A DNA stretch of 64,000 nucleotides from Rhodobacter sp. NTK016B (GTDB lineage Bacteria; Pseudomonadota; Alphaproteobacteria; Rhodobacterales; Rhodobacteraceae): NCBI RefSeq assembly GCF_017303295.1, contig NZ_JAFKOK010000011.1, forward strand, positions 62,001 to 126,000. Direction: 5' to 3'. A program made the translations under genes and the position numbers. How positions within the stretch are numbered: position 1 is the first letter of the stretch; the number at the start of each line of letters is the position of its first letter. Shown piece by piece: positions 36,306 through 44,670 of this stretch. The notes under the pieces were generated by a model. That model saw nothing but the letters and a program-made list of their open reading frames with translations, had not been told where the DNA came from and ran no database searches.

Positions 36306-36353
36306 AAACGATGATTCGACACGAACCCTAACAGGTCGCTTGACGGTTACAAC

Positions 36354-36368
36354 TGCGAATTAGTCGCA
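36354..36368. promoter_or_regulatory. Candidate Fur-family operator 2 (TGCGA-N5-TCGCA)
   Basis: TGCGA-ATTAG-TCGCA is a perfect palindrome near the middle of the 198-bp intergenic region, 65 bp (centre to centre 64 bp) from the first copy. TTGACG (36340-36345) lies just before it on the plus strand, a possible -35 for the regulator gene. Confidence 0.6.
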
Positions 36369-36466
36369 TTAAAGAAATTCCCGCCCTTCGTGACGCCCTC
36401 CCGGGGCCATGTTAAGGTGACCCCTGCGGCGCTCCGGTGCCTCTGACGACCAGCGAGCGCGACTTC

Positions 36467-36886
36467 ATGACCCAAACCGCCCCGTCCTCTCTTGCCCTTC
36501 GCATCAAGCAGGCGGGCCTGCGGCTGACGGCGCCGCGCCGGGTGATCCTGCAGGTGCTCGACAGCGCCGACGATCACCCCGATGTCGAGGAACTGCACCG
36601 CCGCGCGCAAGCGATCGAGCCGGGGATTTCCATCGCCACCGTTTACCGCACCATGAACGCGCTGGCCGAGCACGGGCTGATCGAGCGCCAGCGCTTCGAC
36701 GATGGCCGCACCCGGTACGAGGCCGTGCCCGAAGAGCATCACGACCACTTCATCGATGTCGAAACCGGGCAGGTGGTCGAATTCCGCTCGGACGAGATCG
36801 AGCGCCTGCAACAGGACATCGCCCGCGCGCATGGTTTCGAGATCGTCAGTCACCGGCTGGATATTTTCGTCCGCCGCAAGCGCTGA
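36467..36886 (+). CDS. mur: Fur family metalloregulator (probably manganese-responsive, Mur-like)
   Basis: This 139-residue regulator (ATG 36467; an upstream in-frame start at 36437 adds ten residues) has the Fur winged helix (IKQAGLRLTAPRRVILQVLDSADDHPDVEELHRRA, recognition ISIATVYRTMNALAEHGLIER). The dimerisation domain has the metal-binding HHDHFIDVETGQVVEFRSDEIE. The CxxC zinc pairs of Zur and many Fur proteins are absent, as in alphaproteobacterial Mur. The gene diverges from a sit-type operon with two operator-like dyads between them, supporting metal-dependent repression of uptake. The symbol is inferred from context. Confidence 0.85.
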   Translation: MTQTAPSSLALRIKQAGLRLTAPRRVILQVLDSADDHPDVEELHRRAQAIEPGISIATVYRTMNALAEHGLIERQRFDDGRTRYEAVPEEHHDHFIDVETGQVVEFRSDEIERLQQDIARAHGFEIVSHRLDIFVRRKR

Positions 36887-36899
36887 ACGGGTTGCACCC

Positions 36900-36932
36900 G
36901 CGCGCCTTGCGTCATAGGCAGCGCGCCTTGCG
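36900..36932. repeat. 12-bp direct repeat, two copies 21 bp apart
   Basis: GCGCGCCTTGCG occurs at 36900-36911 and 36921-36932, spacing exactly two helical turns, in the short gap before the Hsp70-like gene. It could be a tandem regulator site or chance in GC-rich DNA. Confidence 0.35.
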
Positions 36933-36949
36933 ATTTCGGGATGATGTAC

Positions 36950-38188
36950 ATGACCACGTTGGCGATTGATTTCGGCACGTCGAATTCGGCGGTTGCCCTG
37001 TTGGAAGACGGCAAGATCCGGCGCCTGCCGGTCGAGCAGGGATCGGATACCCTGCCTACCGCTGTGTTCTTCCCCGCCGACCGGGGCGCGATGATGATCG
37101 GCGCGGCGGCGGGCGAGGCACTGATCGCCGGGGAAGAGGGCCGCTATATGCGGGCGCTGAAAAGCGTGCTGGGCACCGCGCTGTTGCACGAATCGCGGTT
37201 GATCGGCGGCAAGCGGCGGACGCTGTCGGATATCGTCACCGAGTTCCTGTCCGCTCTGCGCCAGCGGGCCGAAGCCGCCACCGGCCAGACGCTGACCCGC
37301 GCGCTGTCGGGCCGTCCGGTGCATTTCCATACCAACGACGCCACCCGCGACGCACAGGCCGAGGCCGATCTGCGCGCCTGCTACCATGCTGCCGGTTTCA
37401 CGCAGGTGGATTTCCTGCCCGAACCCGAAGCCGCCGCGCTGGCCAGCCACGGGCTGAGCGGCGAGACGGGCCTCGGGCTGATCGTCGATATCGGCGGCGG
37501 TACGTCGGATTTCACGGTGTTTCGCAATGACGGCGGACGCCCGCGCATTCTGGCCAGCCACGGGATCCGGCTGGGCGGCACCGATTTCGACCATGCCGTG
37601 TCGATGGCCCATGCGATGCCGCTTCTGGGGCTGGGTGGCGAACTGCGCCGCGAGATGGGCGAGGGACGGCTACCGGTGCCGCGCGCGCCCTATCTCGACC
37701 TGTCGACCTGGGCGAAGATCCCGTTCCTGTATGCGCCCGACACGCGGCGCATGGTGGCCGATATGGTCAAGATGGCGGTTGAGCCGAAGCCCATGCAGCG
37801 GTTCCAGACCGTGCTGAACGAGGAACTGGGTCACGATCTGGCTTTCGCGGTCGAGCGCGGCAAGATCGCCGCCAATGGCCGTGACGGGCAGGGCCGGATC
37901 GACATGGGCGAGATCGAGCGCGGGCTCACGGCGCTGGTGACGCATTCCAGCCTCGACGCCGCGCTCAGGGGCTACCGCGACGATCTGCGCGCCGCCGCTG
38001 CCGAAACGCTGGTCATGGCCGATTGCGCGCCCGAGACGCTGGATAGTGTGATCCTTGTTGGCGGCTCGTCCCTGATGCAGCTTGTCACTGACGAGATGCG
38101 CGCGCTCTGCCCCGGCGCCGAGATCCGCACGAGCGAGGCCTTCACCGCCGTGGTGGACGGGCTGGCACTGGCGACGGGCGATGCTTGA
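36950..38188 (+). CDS. YegD-like Hsp70 family protein (actin-like ATPase)
   Basis: The roughly 412-residue protein carries the Hsp70/actin ATPase motifs: phosphate 1 AIDFGTSNSAVALL, phosphate 2 GLIVDIGGGTSDFTVF, and adenosine motif VILVGGSSLMQLV. It lacks the substrate-binding beta domain of DnaK, as YegD proteins do. It probably acts as a divergent chaperone-like ATPase in the cytoplasm. The ATG at 36950 begins MTTLAIDFGTSNS; in-frame starts at 36941 and 36944 are alternatives. Confidence 0.85.
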   Translation: MTTLAIDFGTSNSAVALLEDGKIRRLPVEQGSDTLPTAVFFPADRGAMMIGAAAGEALIAGEEGRYMRALKSVLGTALLHESRLIGGKRRTLSDIVTEFLSALRQRAEAATGQTLTRALSGRPVHFHTNDATRDAQAEADLRACYHAAGFTQVDFLPEPEAAALASHGLSGETGLGLIVDIGGGTSDFTVFRNDGGRPRILASHGIRLGGTDFDHAVSMAHAMPLLGLGGELRREMGEGRLPVPRAPYLDLSTWAKIPFLYAPDTRRMVADMVKMAVEPKPMQRFQTVLNEELGHDLAFAVERGKIAANGRDGQGRIDMGEIERGLTALVTHSSLDAALRGYRDDLRAAAAETLVMADCAPETLDSVILVGGSSLMQLVTDEMRALCPGAEIRTSEAFTAVVDGLALATGDA

Positions 38189-38194
38189 GGGGCG

Positions 38195-38884
38195 TTAGTC
38201 CCTCAGCCAGCCGAAAGCCTGCTCAAGGACCATATCCGCCCCTTTGGTCACGGGCGTTCCATGCGCCATCACCACCCGCTGGGCGGGCCACGACAGGATC
38301 TTGTCCGCGGCATAGCGCGCCGTTGCGCGGTCCCTCAGCGCCAGCCGGAACTTGCGCGGCATGGTGGGCCGGACTTCGGTCATCAGGTCCAGCCGGGCGA
38401 TCAGTCCGCGCCAGCCGCGATGCCATCCTGCCGGGAATTGCTGGATGAAATCGGTCAGCAGGACGGTGCCGCTGGGCCGGTGAAAGAACACCACCTCATC
38501 GGTGATCGCGCTGCGCAGAACGACCTGATCCATGTCCCGCGCCCAGACCGGCGGCGCCGTGTCGCACAGCGTTTCGGCAAAGGCCAGATCGGGATGCGCC
38601 CGGGCGATGCCGGGGGCGGGGTGCAGGGTGGCCGCGGGCCAAGCCACTGCCCAGTCACCAAGGAACGTGTCGTGCAGGCTGTTGGGCGCGATCACATGCG
38701 CAATACGGCCCAGCCCGGCCAGATCTGCGCGCAGGGTGTCGGTCAGTGCGACGGGCGACCAGACAACCAGATCGCCGCTTCCAAGCCGGATAACCGCCAT
38801 CCGCGTCGGATAGCGAAACCCCAGCGCGGCGGTGACCACGGGGCCGTCGGAAAGCCAGATCTGCGGGCCGAAAGCGGTGAGCAT
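38195..38884 (-). CDS. DUF4336 domain protein (metallo-beta-lactamase-fold relative)
   Basis: The 229-residue protein matches the DUF4336 pattern: FGPQIWLSDGPVVTAALGFRYPTRMAVIRLGSGDLVVWSPVAL, then IAHVIAPNSLHDTFLGDWAVAWPAATLHPAPG, and later VMAHGTPV. The family is related in layout to metallo-beta-lactamase hydrolases, but its activity is unknown. It diverges from a TetR regulator with a perfect palindrome in the 67-bp gap, so it is a likely target of that regulator. Confidence 0.82.
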   Translation of the reverse strand: MLTAFGPQIWLSDGPVVTAALGFRYPTRMAVIRLGSGDLVVWSPVALTDTLRADLAGLGRIAHVIAPNSLHDTFLGDWAVAWPAATLHPAPGIARAHPDLAFAETLCDTAPPVWARDMDQVVLRSAITDEVVFFHRPSGTVLLTDFIQQFPAGWHRGWRGLIARLDLMTEVRPTMPRKFRLALRDRATARYAADKILSWPAQRVVMAHGTPVTKGADMVLEQAFGWLRD

Positions 38885-38926
38885 GACGCGGTCCTTTCAT
38901 CCCCGCAGGATAAGGACTGGCACCGA

Positions 38927-38942
38927 TTACACAAGTGTGTAA
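38927..38942. promoter_or_regulatory. Palindrome TTACACA-AG-TGTGTAA, candidate TetR operator
   Basis: A perfect 16-bp dyad (7-bp arms, 2-bp centre) lies 10 bp before the TetR start and 43 bp from the divergent DUF4336 start. The position fits a TetR dimer repressing both genes. Confidence 0.6.
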
Positions 38943-38951
38943 ATTGAGCCT

Positions 38952-39515
38952 ATGACCCGCCGTGCCCAAACCCGGATCGCGATTCTCGATGCCGCCGAGC
39001 AGGCGTTCCGCGACCACGGCTATGGCGCGACCGCGATGGAGGACATCGCCCGGCGCGCGGGCGTGGTGCGCAAGACGCTCTACAATGCTTTCGCCTCGAA
39101 AGAGTACATCGCCGAGCATCTGGTCCAGCGGGCCGAGGCAGCCTCGGAGCCGCTCTATCGCCACCGGATCGCGGCGGGCGAAGACGCGCTGGCGCTGCTG
39201 GCCGAGATGCTGACCGACAGCGCCGGGTGGTGCCTGCAATCCCCCGAACTTGCCGCCTTCGCGTTGTCGCCCCGGATCCGTCCCGCCGCCGAGCCCCCGG
39301 CAGACGGGCCCTCCTTTCAGCGCATCATCCGCGATACCATCGCCGCGGGGCAGGCGCAGGGACAGATACGGCGCGATGAGGATGCGGGGTTTCTGGCGCT
39401 CATGCTGCTAGGGATCTACGCACAGCACATGACCTCGGTTCTGGCGGGCGCCGCATTCGATCCGGGGCAGATCCGGCGTATTCTGCGGGTGCTGGTCGAG
39501 GGGATCGGCGCCTAG
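38952..39515 (+). CDS. TetR/AcrR family transcriptional regulator
   Basis: This 187-residue regulator has the TetR helix-turn-helix (TRIAILDAAEQAFRDHGYGATAMEDIARRAGVVRKTLYNAFASKEYIAEHL) and a helical C-terminal domain. It diverges from the DUF4336 gene, with a 16-bp palindrome between. Its stop overlaps the convergent LysR stop by 4 bp. Confidence 0.88.
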   Translation: MTRRAQTRIAILDAAEQAFRDHGYGATAMEDIARRAGVVRKTLYNAFASKEYIAEHLVQRAEAASEPLYRHRIAAGEDALALLAEMLTDSAGWCLQSPELAAFALSPRIRPAAEPPADGPSFQRIIRDTIAAGQAQGQIRRDEDAGFLALMLLGIYAQHMTSVLAGAAFDPGQIRRILRVLVEGIGA

Positions 39516-40408
39516 CTGCCGTCGCGCCCGGTGATCTCGGTCAGCCAGTCCAGAAAGGCCTGCGCCCCATGCGAGAGCCGTTCCGCGGCGGTGACGTAAT
39601 AGGCGGTGCCCATGTCGATCGCGCCGCCCGGCCATTCCTTCAGCGCGCCGTCGCTCACCAGCCGCGCGGTGATCGAGCGCCAGCCCAGCATCAGCCCGCG
39701 CCCGTCCAGCGCCGCCTGCGCGCCCTGCACGTAATTGTTGAAGCTCTGACCGCCCAGCCTCTGGCGGGCGATGCCGCGCGTCAGCAGGTAATCCTCCCAC
39801 CCGGCCCAATGCTGGTTGTTGGGGCTGCGCACATGGATCAGCGGCGCGTGGTCCAGCCCGGTCCCGGCAGCCAGCAGGTCGTCGACAAGCTTCACGGTGC
39901 CCACGGGACAGATTTCTTCGTGGAACAGCAACCGCGTCACGCCTTCGCGCCAGCCGCCGGTGCCATAGCGCACGGCAATGTCGATGCCGGGCGCCAGCGT
40001 CGGCAGATCGCTGGGCGGGGCCTGTACGTTGACGGCGATATCGGGGAAGCGGGCGTAGAAATCCGACAGTCGGGGCATCAGCCAATAGGTCGCCATGCCC
40101 AGCGTGCAGCTGACGGTGACATGCCGGTCCTCGCGGCCACTGAGCGCGCGGATATCCTCGATCGCCGCCGCGATCTGGCCCAGCCCGCCGCGCACCGCGC
40201 GCGCCAGAAGGTGCCCCGCATCGGTCAGGCTGGCCGGGCGCGTCCCCCGGTTCAGCAGCTTGGTGCCGACATCGTCTTCCAGCATCTGCAGGGCCTGACT
40301 GACGGCGGGCTGGCTGACATTCAGCACCGCCGCCGCCTCGCGCATCGAGCCCAGCCGCGAGACGGCCTCGAAAGTGACAAGCAGACGAAGCGGGGGCAGG
40401 CGTTCCAT
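39512..40408 (-). CDS. LysR family transcriptional regulator (GcvA-like)
   Basis: The 298-residue regulator starts at ATG 40408 (MERLPPLRLLVTFEAVSRLGSMREAAAVLNVSQPAVSQALQMLEDDVGTKLLNRGTRP), the LysR winged helix. The effector domain (VTVSCTLGMATYWLMPRLSDFYARFPDIAVNVQ) and RYGTGGWREGVTRLLFHEEICPVGT resemble the GcvA/AmpR subgroup. Longer in-frame readings upstream are antisense. It diverges from a small secreted protein gene, 133 bp away. No obvious metabolic partner is adjacent. Confidence 0.88.
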   Translation of the reverse strand: MERLPPLRLLVTFEAVSRLGSMREAAAVLNVSQPAVSQALQMLEDDVGTKLLNRGTRPASLTDAGHLLARAVRGGLGQIAAAIEDIRALSGREDRHVTVSCTLGMATYWLMPRLSDFYARFPDIAVNVQAPPSDLPTLAPGIDIAVRYGTGGWREGVTRLLFHEEICPVGTVKLVDDLLAAGTGLDHAPLIHVRSPNNQHWAGWEDYLLTRGIARQRLGGQSFNNYVQGAQAALDGRGLMLGWRSITARLVSDGALKEWPGGAIDMGTAYYVTAAERLSHGAQAFLDWLTEITGRDGS

Positions 40409-40541
40409 GGCTGTATCCGGCTGGTGGCGGGACCAGCCTGTCGCGAAATCGCGGCGGGTGAAAGGGACAAGTGCGCTGTCACTCCCAAGACTGGACGGCT
40501 GACGCCAAGGCGGGCAGGGTAGGGACATCGCGGGAGGAAAC

Positions 40542-40928
40542 ATGCGCAAGATATTCTGGACGACCGTCACCCTCGGTTTCTTCGCGGCTCCTGCATGGGC
40601 CGGGCCTTTCGATGGCGTCTGGGATGGCTCGGGGGCGCAATGCCAGCGGGCGATGTCCGACGGGCGCGTGACCGTGTCGGAAACCGCGCTCGCGTTCTGG
40701 GAAACCCACTGCACGCTGTCGAACCCGACCGCTATTCGCGACATGCCGGACGCCATGCTCTATGACGCCGCCTGTTCGGGCGAAGGCGAGACGTGGGCGT
40801 CGCGCGTCCTGCTGGCGCGGCTAAGCTTCGGCGGCGACCGGCTGCTGATCCTGATGGGCGGGGTCGAGACGATCCGCCAGCGCTGCGACGCGCCGCCGGT
40901 ATCGGGCCCCGATGGGCTCAAAGGTTAA
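40542..40928 (+). CDS. Small secreted protein of unknown function
   Basis: This 128-residue product has a signal peptide (MRKIFWTTVTLGFFAAPAWA, cleavage after AWA). The mature part starts GPFDGVWDGSG and has four cysteines (GAQCQRAM, ETHCTLS, YDAACSG, RQRCDAP), suggesting two disulfides. The GxWxG-like opening recalls small lipocalin-type beta barrels. It follows a GGGAGGAAAC ribosome-binding site. I do not recognise the family. Confidence 0.75.
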   Translation: MRKIFWTTVTLGFFAAPAWAGPFDGVWDGSGAQCQRAMSDGRVTVSETALAFWETHCTLSNPTAIRDMPDAMLYDAACSGEGETWASRVLLARLSFGGDRLLILMGGVETIRQRCDAPPVSGPDGLKG

Positions 40929-41060
40929 GCCGGGACTTAACTTATCTTCAGCCGATCCCGCCTGTTTCGTCCCTGATCCGCATGAGATGCTGCGCGCAAT
41001 CGGCCCGTGTTTTCGGGCCTGTCGCCAAGCGCCTGCAACCCTCAGCGAACGAGATCCGCG

Positions 41061-42200
41061 ATGAATATCATGACCGCCCCCCCGGCCGCCGTCGAGCTGA
41101 AAGACCACGGGGTCGATGTCCGTCTGAGCGACGGGGCAATGCACTATTTCAACGCCTATTGGCTGCGCGACAACGATCCGACCTCGTTCAGCCCGATGAC
41201 GCGCGAGCGCAGTTTCGACATTTTCCATCTCGACGCGGCCCCGGTGGTCGACAGCGCCGAGATCGACGGCGATGCCCTGATCCTGCGCTGGGCGAGCGAG
41301 GATCACGTCACCCGGATGCCGTTGTCATGGCTCGAGAGCTTCAGGAATGGTGCGCGCCGCCCCGATCCCGCCGATCTGCCGCGCAAAGCGTGGTATGCCG
41401 ACCATTACCCCGCGATCCCGCGTTTCAGCTTTGATGCGCTGATGACCGAGCCGGGCCAGCGCGCGGCATGGATCGAGGCGCTGATCGTCGACGGGCTGGC
41501 CATCGTCACCGACATGCCCGACACGAATGAGGCGCTGACGCAGACCGCCAACCTGATGGGCGCGGTTCGGCCGACGTTTTTCGGCGATTATTTCGACGTC
41601 TACACCCATATCAACCCCACCAACACGGCCTATACCGCTGGCCCGCTGGAACTGCACACCGACACCCCGGCCGAGGAATTCGCGCCCGGCATCCAGTTTC
41701 TGCACTGCCGCCGCAACTCGGTTCAAGGGGGCGAGAGCCTGTATGCCGATGGCGTTGCCGTGGCGAACGATTTCCGCAAGCGCGATCCGCGCGGGTTCGA
41801 GCTGCTGTCGACCGTCGACGTGCCGTTCTTCTGCGAGCATGACAGCTACGACATGCGTTCTCGCCAGACGGTAATCGAGCTGGACCGCTACGGCGAGGTG
41901 TCGGGCCTGACGATCAGCCAGCATATGCTGGACCTGCTGGACCTCGATCAGCATCTTCTGGACGAGTATTATCCCGCCTTCTGCCGTTTCGGCAAAATGC
42001 TGCAGGAAGAGAAATACGTGATGCGCTTCATGATGAAGGCGGGCGAGTGCATGGTGTTCGACAATCACCGCATCGTGCATGGTCGCGCGGGATATGTGGC
42101 GACCTCGGGCGAGCGGTTCCTGCGCGGCACCTATGCCGACCGGGCCGAGATGCGCTCGACCTACCGCGCGCTGGTCAGCGAGGGGCGGTTCAAGGCATGA
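41061..42200 (+). CDS. TauD/TfdA-type 2-oxoglutarate/Fe(II) dioxygenase with gamma-butyrobetaine-hydroxylase-like N-terminus
   Basis: The 379-residue enzyme (ATG 41061) has an N-terminal GBBH-like (DUF971) module (VDVRLSDGAMHYFNAYWLRDNDPTSF). A TauD-type jelly roll follows with the iron ligands H and D in LELHTDTPAEE and the distal H in FDNHRIVHGRAGY, plus a downstream Arg (ERFLRGTYAD) for 2-oxoglutarate. The architecture matches gamma-butyrobetaine and trimethyllysine hydroxylases, but other amine substrates are possible. It overlaps the following class II aldolase gene by 4 bp, so the two may act in sequence. Confidence 0.87.
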   Translation: MNIMTAPPAAVELKDHGVDVRLSDGAMHYFNAYWLRDNDPTSFSPMTRERSFDIFHLDAAPVVDSAEIDGDALILRWASEDHVTRMPLSWLESFRNGARRPDPADLPRKAWYADHYPAIPRFSFDALMTEPGQRAAWIEALIVDGLAIVTDMPDTNEALTQTANLMGAVRPTFFGDYFDVYTHINPTNTAYTAGPLELHTDTPAEEFAPGIQFLHCRRNSVQGGESLYADGVAVANDFRKRDPRGFELLSTVDVPFFCEHDSYDMRSRQTVIELDRYGEVSGLTISQHMLDLLDLDQHLLDEYYPAFCRFGKMLQEEKYVMRFMMKAGECMVFDNHRIVHGRAGYVATSGERFLRGTYADRAEMRSTYRALVSEGRFKA

Positions 42201-42916
42201 GAGATCTGATCGATTCCGAAGCCACTCTGCGCGAAGACCTCGCGGCTGCGTTTCGCATCACCCACAGGCTGGGCTGGAGCGAAAGCGTCGGCAACCATTT
42301 CAGTGCGGCCCTGTCCGAGGACGGCAAGCGGTTCCTCCTAAACCCGCGCTGGCAGCATTTCGCCACGATCGGCCCCGACGACCTGCTGGACCTGCATTCC
42401 GACGATACCGGCGTGCTGGACCGACCCGACGCGCCCGATGCTTCGGCGTGGTGCATTCACGGGGCGATCCACCGGGCCCTGCCGCGCGCGCGCGTGATCC
42501 TGCATGTCCATTCGCCCTATGCCACGGCGCTGGCTTGTCTTGCCGATCCGACGATGCTGCCCCTCGACAACAATACCTGCCGTTTCTTCGGGCGCATGGC
42601 CTATGACCTCGATTTCGGCGGCATCGCCGATGCCGAAGAGGAAGGCGCGCGCATCGCGGCCTCGCTGGGGGACAAGGATGTTCTGCTGATGGGCAATCAC
42701 GGCGTGACCTTCATCGCCCCCACCGTTGCCGCCGCGTTCGAGGATCTGTATTTCTTCGAAAAGGCCGCGCAGACGATGATCCTGACCCGCTCGACCGGGC
42801 AGCCGCTGGCGGTTCTGTCGGACGCGGTCGCACAACACACGGCAGACGGGTGGCGGGCCTATGCGGGCATGGCCGAGCGTCATTTCGACTGGCTGAAATC
42901 TCAGGTCCCGCTCTGA
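42197..42916 (+). CDS. Class II aldolase/adducin family protein
   Basis: This 239-residue protein (ATG 42197, overlapping the previous stop) carries class II aldolase features. They are the phosphate/substrate region GNHFSAALSEDG, the catalytic acidic and metal His stretch ASAWCIHGAIHRALPRARVILHVHSPYATALA, and a late His in LMGNHGVTFIAPTV. These His residues bind the catalytic metal in fuculose-phosphate aldolase relatives. The substrate is unknown. Coupling to a 2OG dioxygenase suggests hydroxylation followed by retro-aldol cleavage. Confidence 0.87.
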   Translation: MRDLIDSEATLREDLAAAFRITHRLGWSESVGNHFSAALSEDGKRFLLNPRWQHFATIGPDDLLDLHSDDTGVLDRPDAPDASAWCIHGAIHRALPRARVILHVHSPYATALACLADPTMLPLDNNTCRFFGRMAYDLDFGGIADAEEEGARIAASLGDKDVLLMGNHGVTFIAPTVAAAFEDLYFFEKAAQTMILTRSTGQPLAVLSDAVAQHTADGWRAYAGMAERHFDWLKSQVPL

Positions 42917-42956
42917 CGCCGCCGCTTCGGGGCGCGCGATGAACAGACCGCTGCCC

Positions 42957-42976
42957 GCAAGGGCGGCGGTCCTTGC
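42957..42976 (+). terminator. Stem-loop after the dioxygenase-aldolase pair
   Basis: GCAAGG (42957-42962) pairs with CCTTGC (42971-42976) around an 8-nt GC-rich loop, 40 bp after the aldolase stop. Followed by ATTTG rather than a T-run, so it is a weak terminator candidate. Confidence 0.3.
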
Positions 42977-43059
42977 CATTTGAGCGCAGCAACATTTGCC
43001 TCTTGGATCACGCGGCCCGCGACCGCATATAGGGGGCAACACAACGCTGAGAGGATGCC

Positions 43060-43965
43060 ATGCTGGGCAATTTGGATGCCGCGCCGCAAGCGGGCGACTG
43101 GATCAAGGACACAAGCGAAGCCACCTTCCTGGCCGACGTGGTCGAGGCCAGCCAGGAGGTTCCGGTCATCGTCGATTTCTGGGCGCCGTGGTGCGGCCCC
43201 TGCAAGCAGCTTGGCCCGGCGCTGGAAGCCGCCGTCACCGCCGCCAAGGGCAAGGTGAAGATGGTCAAGGTCAATGTCGACGAGAACCAGAACATCGCCG
43301 CCCAGCTGCGCATTCAGTCGATCCCCACGGTCTATGCCTTCTTCCAAGGCCAGCCGGTCGATGCGTTCCAGGGCGCGCTGCCGCCGTCCGAGCTGAAAAC
43401 CTTCGTCGACAAGCTTGCCGCGATGGGCGGCGAGGATGATGGCCTTGGCGCGGCGCTGGACGAGGCCGAGACGATGCTGTCCGAAGGCGCGCTTGCCGAT
43501 GCCAGCGAAGTCTTCGCCGCCGTTCTGGCCGAAGAGCCCGAGAATCCCCGCGCGCTGGGCGGTCTGGCGCGGGCGCAGATCGCTGCCGGCTCGCTCGATC
43601 AGGCCGAGGCGCTGATCAACAACGCCCCCGCCGCCATCGCCACGGCGCAAGAAGTCGAAGCGGCGCGCGCGCAGCTGGCGCTGGCGCGGCAGGCCGAGAA
43701 TGCGGGCCCGGTGGACGAGCTTCGCGCCGTTCTGGCCGACGCGCCCGACAACCATCAGGCGCGCTTCGATCTGGCGCAGGCGCTGCATGCCAAGGGCGAC
43801 GTGGCCGAGGCGATCGACGAATTGCTCGAACTTTTCCGCCGTGACCGCGAGTGGAACGATGGCGCGGCAAAGAGCCAGCTCTTCACGATTTTCGAAGCGC
43901 TGAAGCCGAACGATCCGCTGGCCGCGAAGGGCCGTCGCCGCCTGTCGTCGATGATCTTCGCATAA
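43060..43965 (+). CDS. Thioredoxin-TPR protein (CnoX/YbbN-like)
   Basis: The 301-residue protein has a thioredoxin domain (about 20-125; VIVDFWAPWCGPCKQLGPALEAAV with intact CGPC). A TPR-like helical region of about 150 residues with Ala/Glu/Asp-rich repeats follows (LSEGALADASEVFAAVLAEEPENPRALGGLARAQI and similar). This is the layout of CnoX/YbbN chaperedoxins, which protect clients from oxidative aggregation and hand them to folding chaperones. YbbN of E. coli has SXXC, so the intact CxxC here suggests active redox chemistry. It appears to be followed in operon by a Lon-N-domain gene. Confidence 0.9.
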   Translation: MLGNLDAAPQAGDWIKDTSEATFLADVVEASQEVPVIVDFWAPWCGPCKQLGPALEAAVTAAKGKVKMVKVNVDENQNIAAQLRIQSIPTVYAFFQGQPVDAFQGALPPSELKTFVDKLAAMGGEDDGLGAALDEAETMLSEGALADASEVFAAVLAEEPENPRALGGLARAQIAAGSLDQAEALINNAPAAIATAQEVEAARAQLALARQAENAGPVDELRAVLADAPDNHQARFDLAQALHAKGDVAEAIDELLELFRRDREWNDGAAKSQLFTIFEALKPNDPLAAKGRRRLSSMIFA

Positions 43966-44013
43966 CCGCGCCGGACCCTTTGCCGGATGCCCGGCGCGCA
44001 CTATGTCAGGGGA

Positions 44014-44670
44014 ATGCTGACCGCGACCGACCTCCCCGACACGCTCGCTCTGTTCCCTTTGCCGGGCGCGCTGCTTTTGCCGCGCGCCAAGCTGCCCCTG
44101 CATATCTTCGAGCCGCGCTATCTGCAGATGATCGAGGATTGCATGGCCACGCAGCACCGGCTGATCGGCATGATCCAGCCGCGACCCACGCCCTCGGGCG
44201 GTGGTGAGCGGTTGCATGTCATCGGTTGCGCCGGGCGGCTGACGGCGATGTCGGAAACCGAAGACGGGCGTTACATGATCACCCTGACCGGGGTCAGCCG
44301 CTTCCGTATCCTGGCCGAGCAGACCGATACCGCGATGCCCTATCGGCAGGCGCGGGTGGACTGGTCGGATTTCGCGTCCGATCTGGGCCATGCCGAGCGC
44401 GATCCGGCGCTTGATCGCGATGGCTTCATGGCGCTGCTCAACCGCTATTTCGAGGCGATGTCGCTGTCCACCGAATGGGACAGCCTGAAAGAGGCCGAGG
44501 ACGAGCTGTTGATCAACGCGCTGGCGATGCTCTGCCCTTTCCCGCCCGAAGAGCGGCAGGCGCTGCTGGAAGCGCCGTCGCTGACCACCCGGCGCGAGAC
44601 GCTGGTGACCTTGATGGAATTCGCGATGCGCGGCGGGCGCGGCGCCGAAAGCAACGACAGGATGCAGTGA
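44014..44670 (+). CDS. LON peptidase N-terminal (substrate-binding) domain protein
   Basis: The roughly 218-residue protein has the Lon N-terminal domain pattern [34 protein letters not shown] and later [31 protein letters not shown]. No ATPase or protease domain follows, so it is a stand-alone Lon-N protein, widespread in alphaproteobacteria and probably a protein-binding factor. Start is uncertain: ATG 44014 begins [11 protein letters not shown], while ATG 43987 adds nine residues; neither has a well-spaced ribosome-binding site. It overlaps a Trm112-like gene (TGATG). Confidence 0.85.
   Translation: MLTATDLPDTLALFPLPGALLLPRAKLPLHIFEPRYLQMIEDCMATQHRLIGMIQPRPTPSGGGERLHVIGCAGRLTAMSETEDGRYMITLTGVSRFRILAEQTDTAMPYRQARVDWSDFASDLGHAERDPALDRDGFMALLNRYFEAMSLSTEWDSLKEAEDELLINALAMLCPFPPEERQALLEAPSLTTRRETLVTLMEFAMRGGRGAESNDRMQ

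Noticed and set aside
42940-42984. 14-codon ATG frame after the aldolase gene
   Set aside because: Too short, spans a stem-loop and has no ribosome-binding site.
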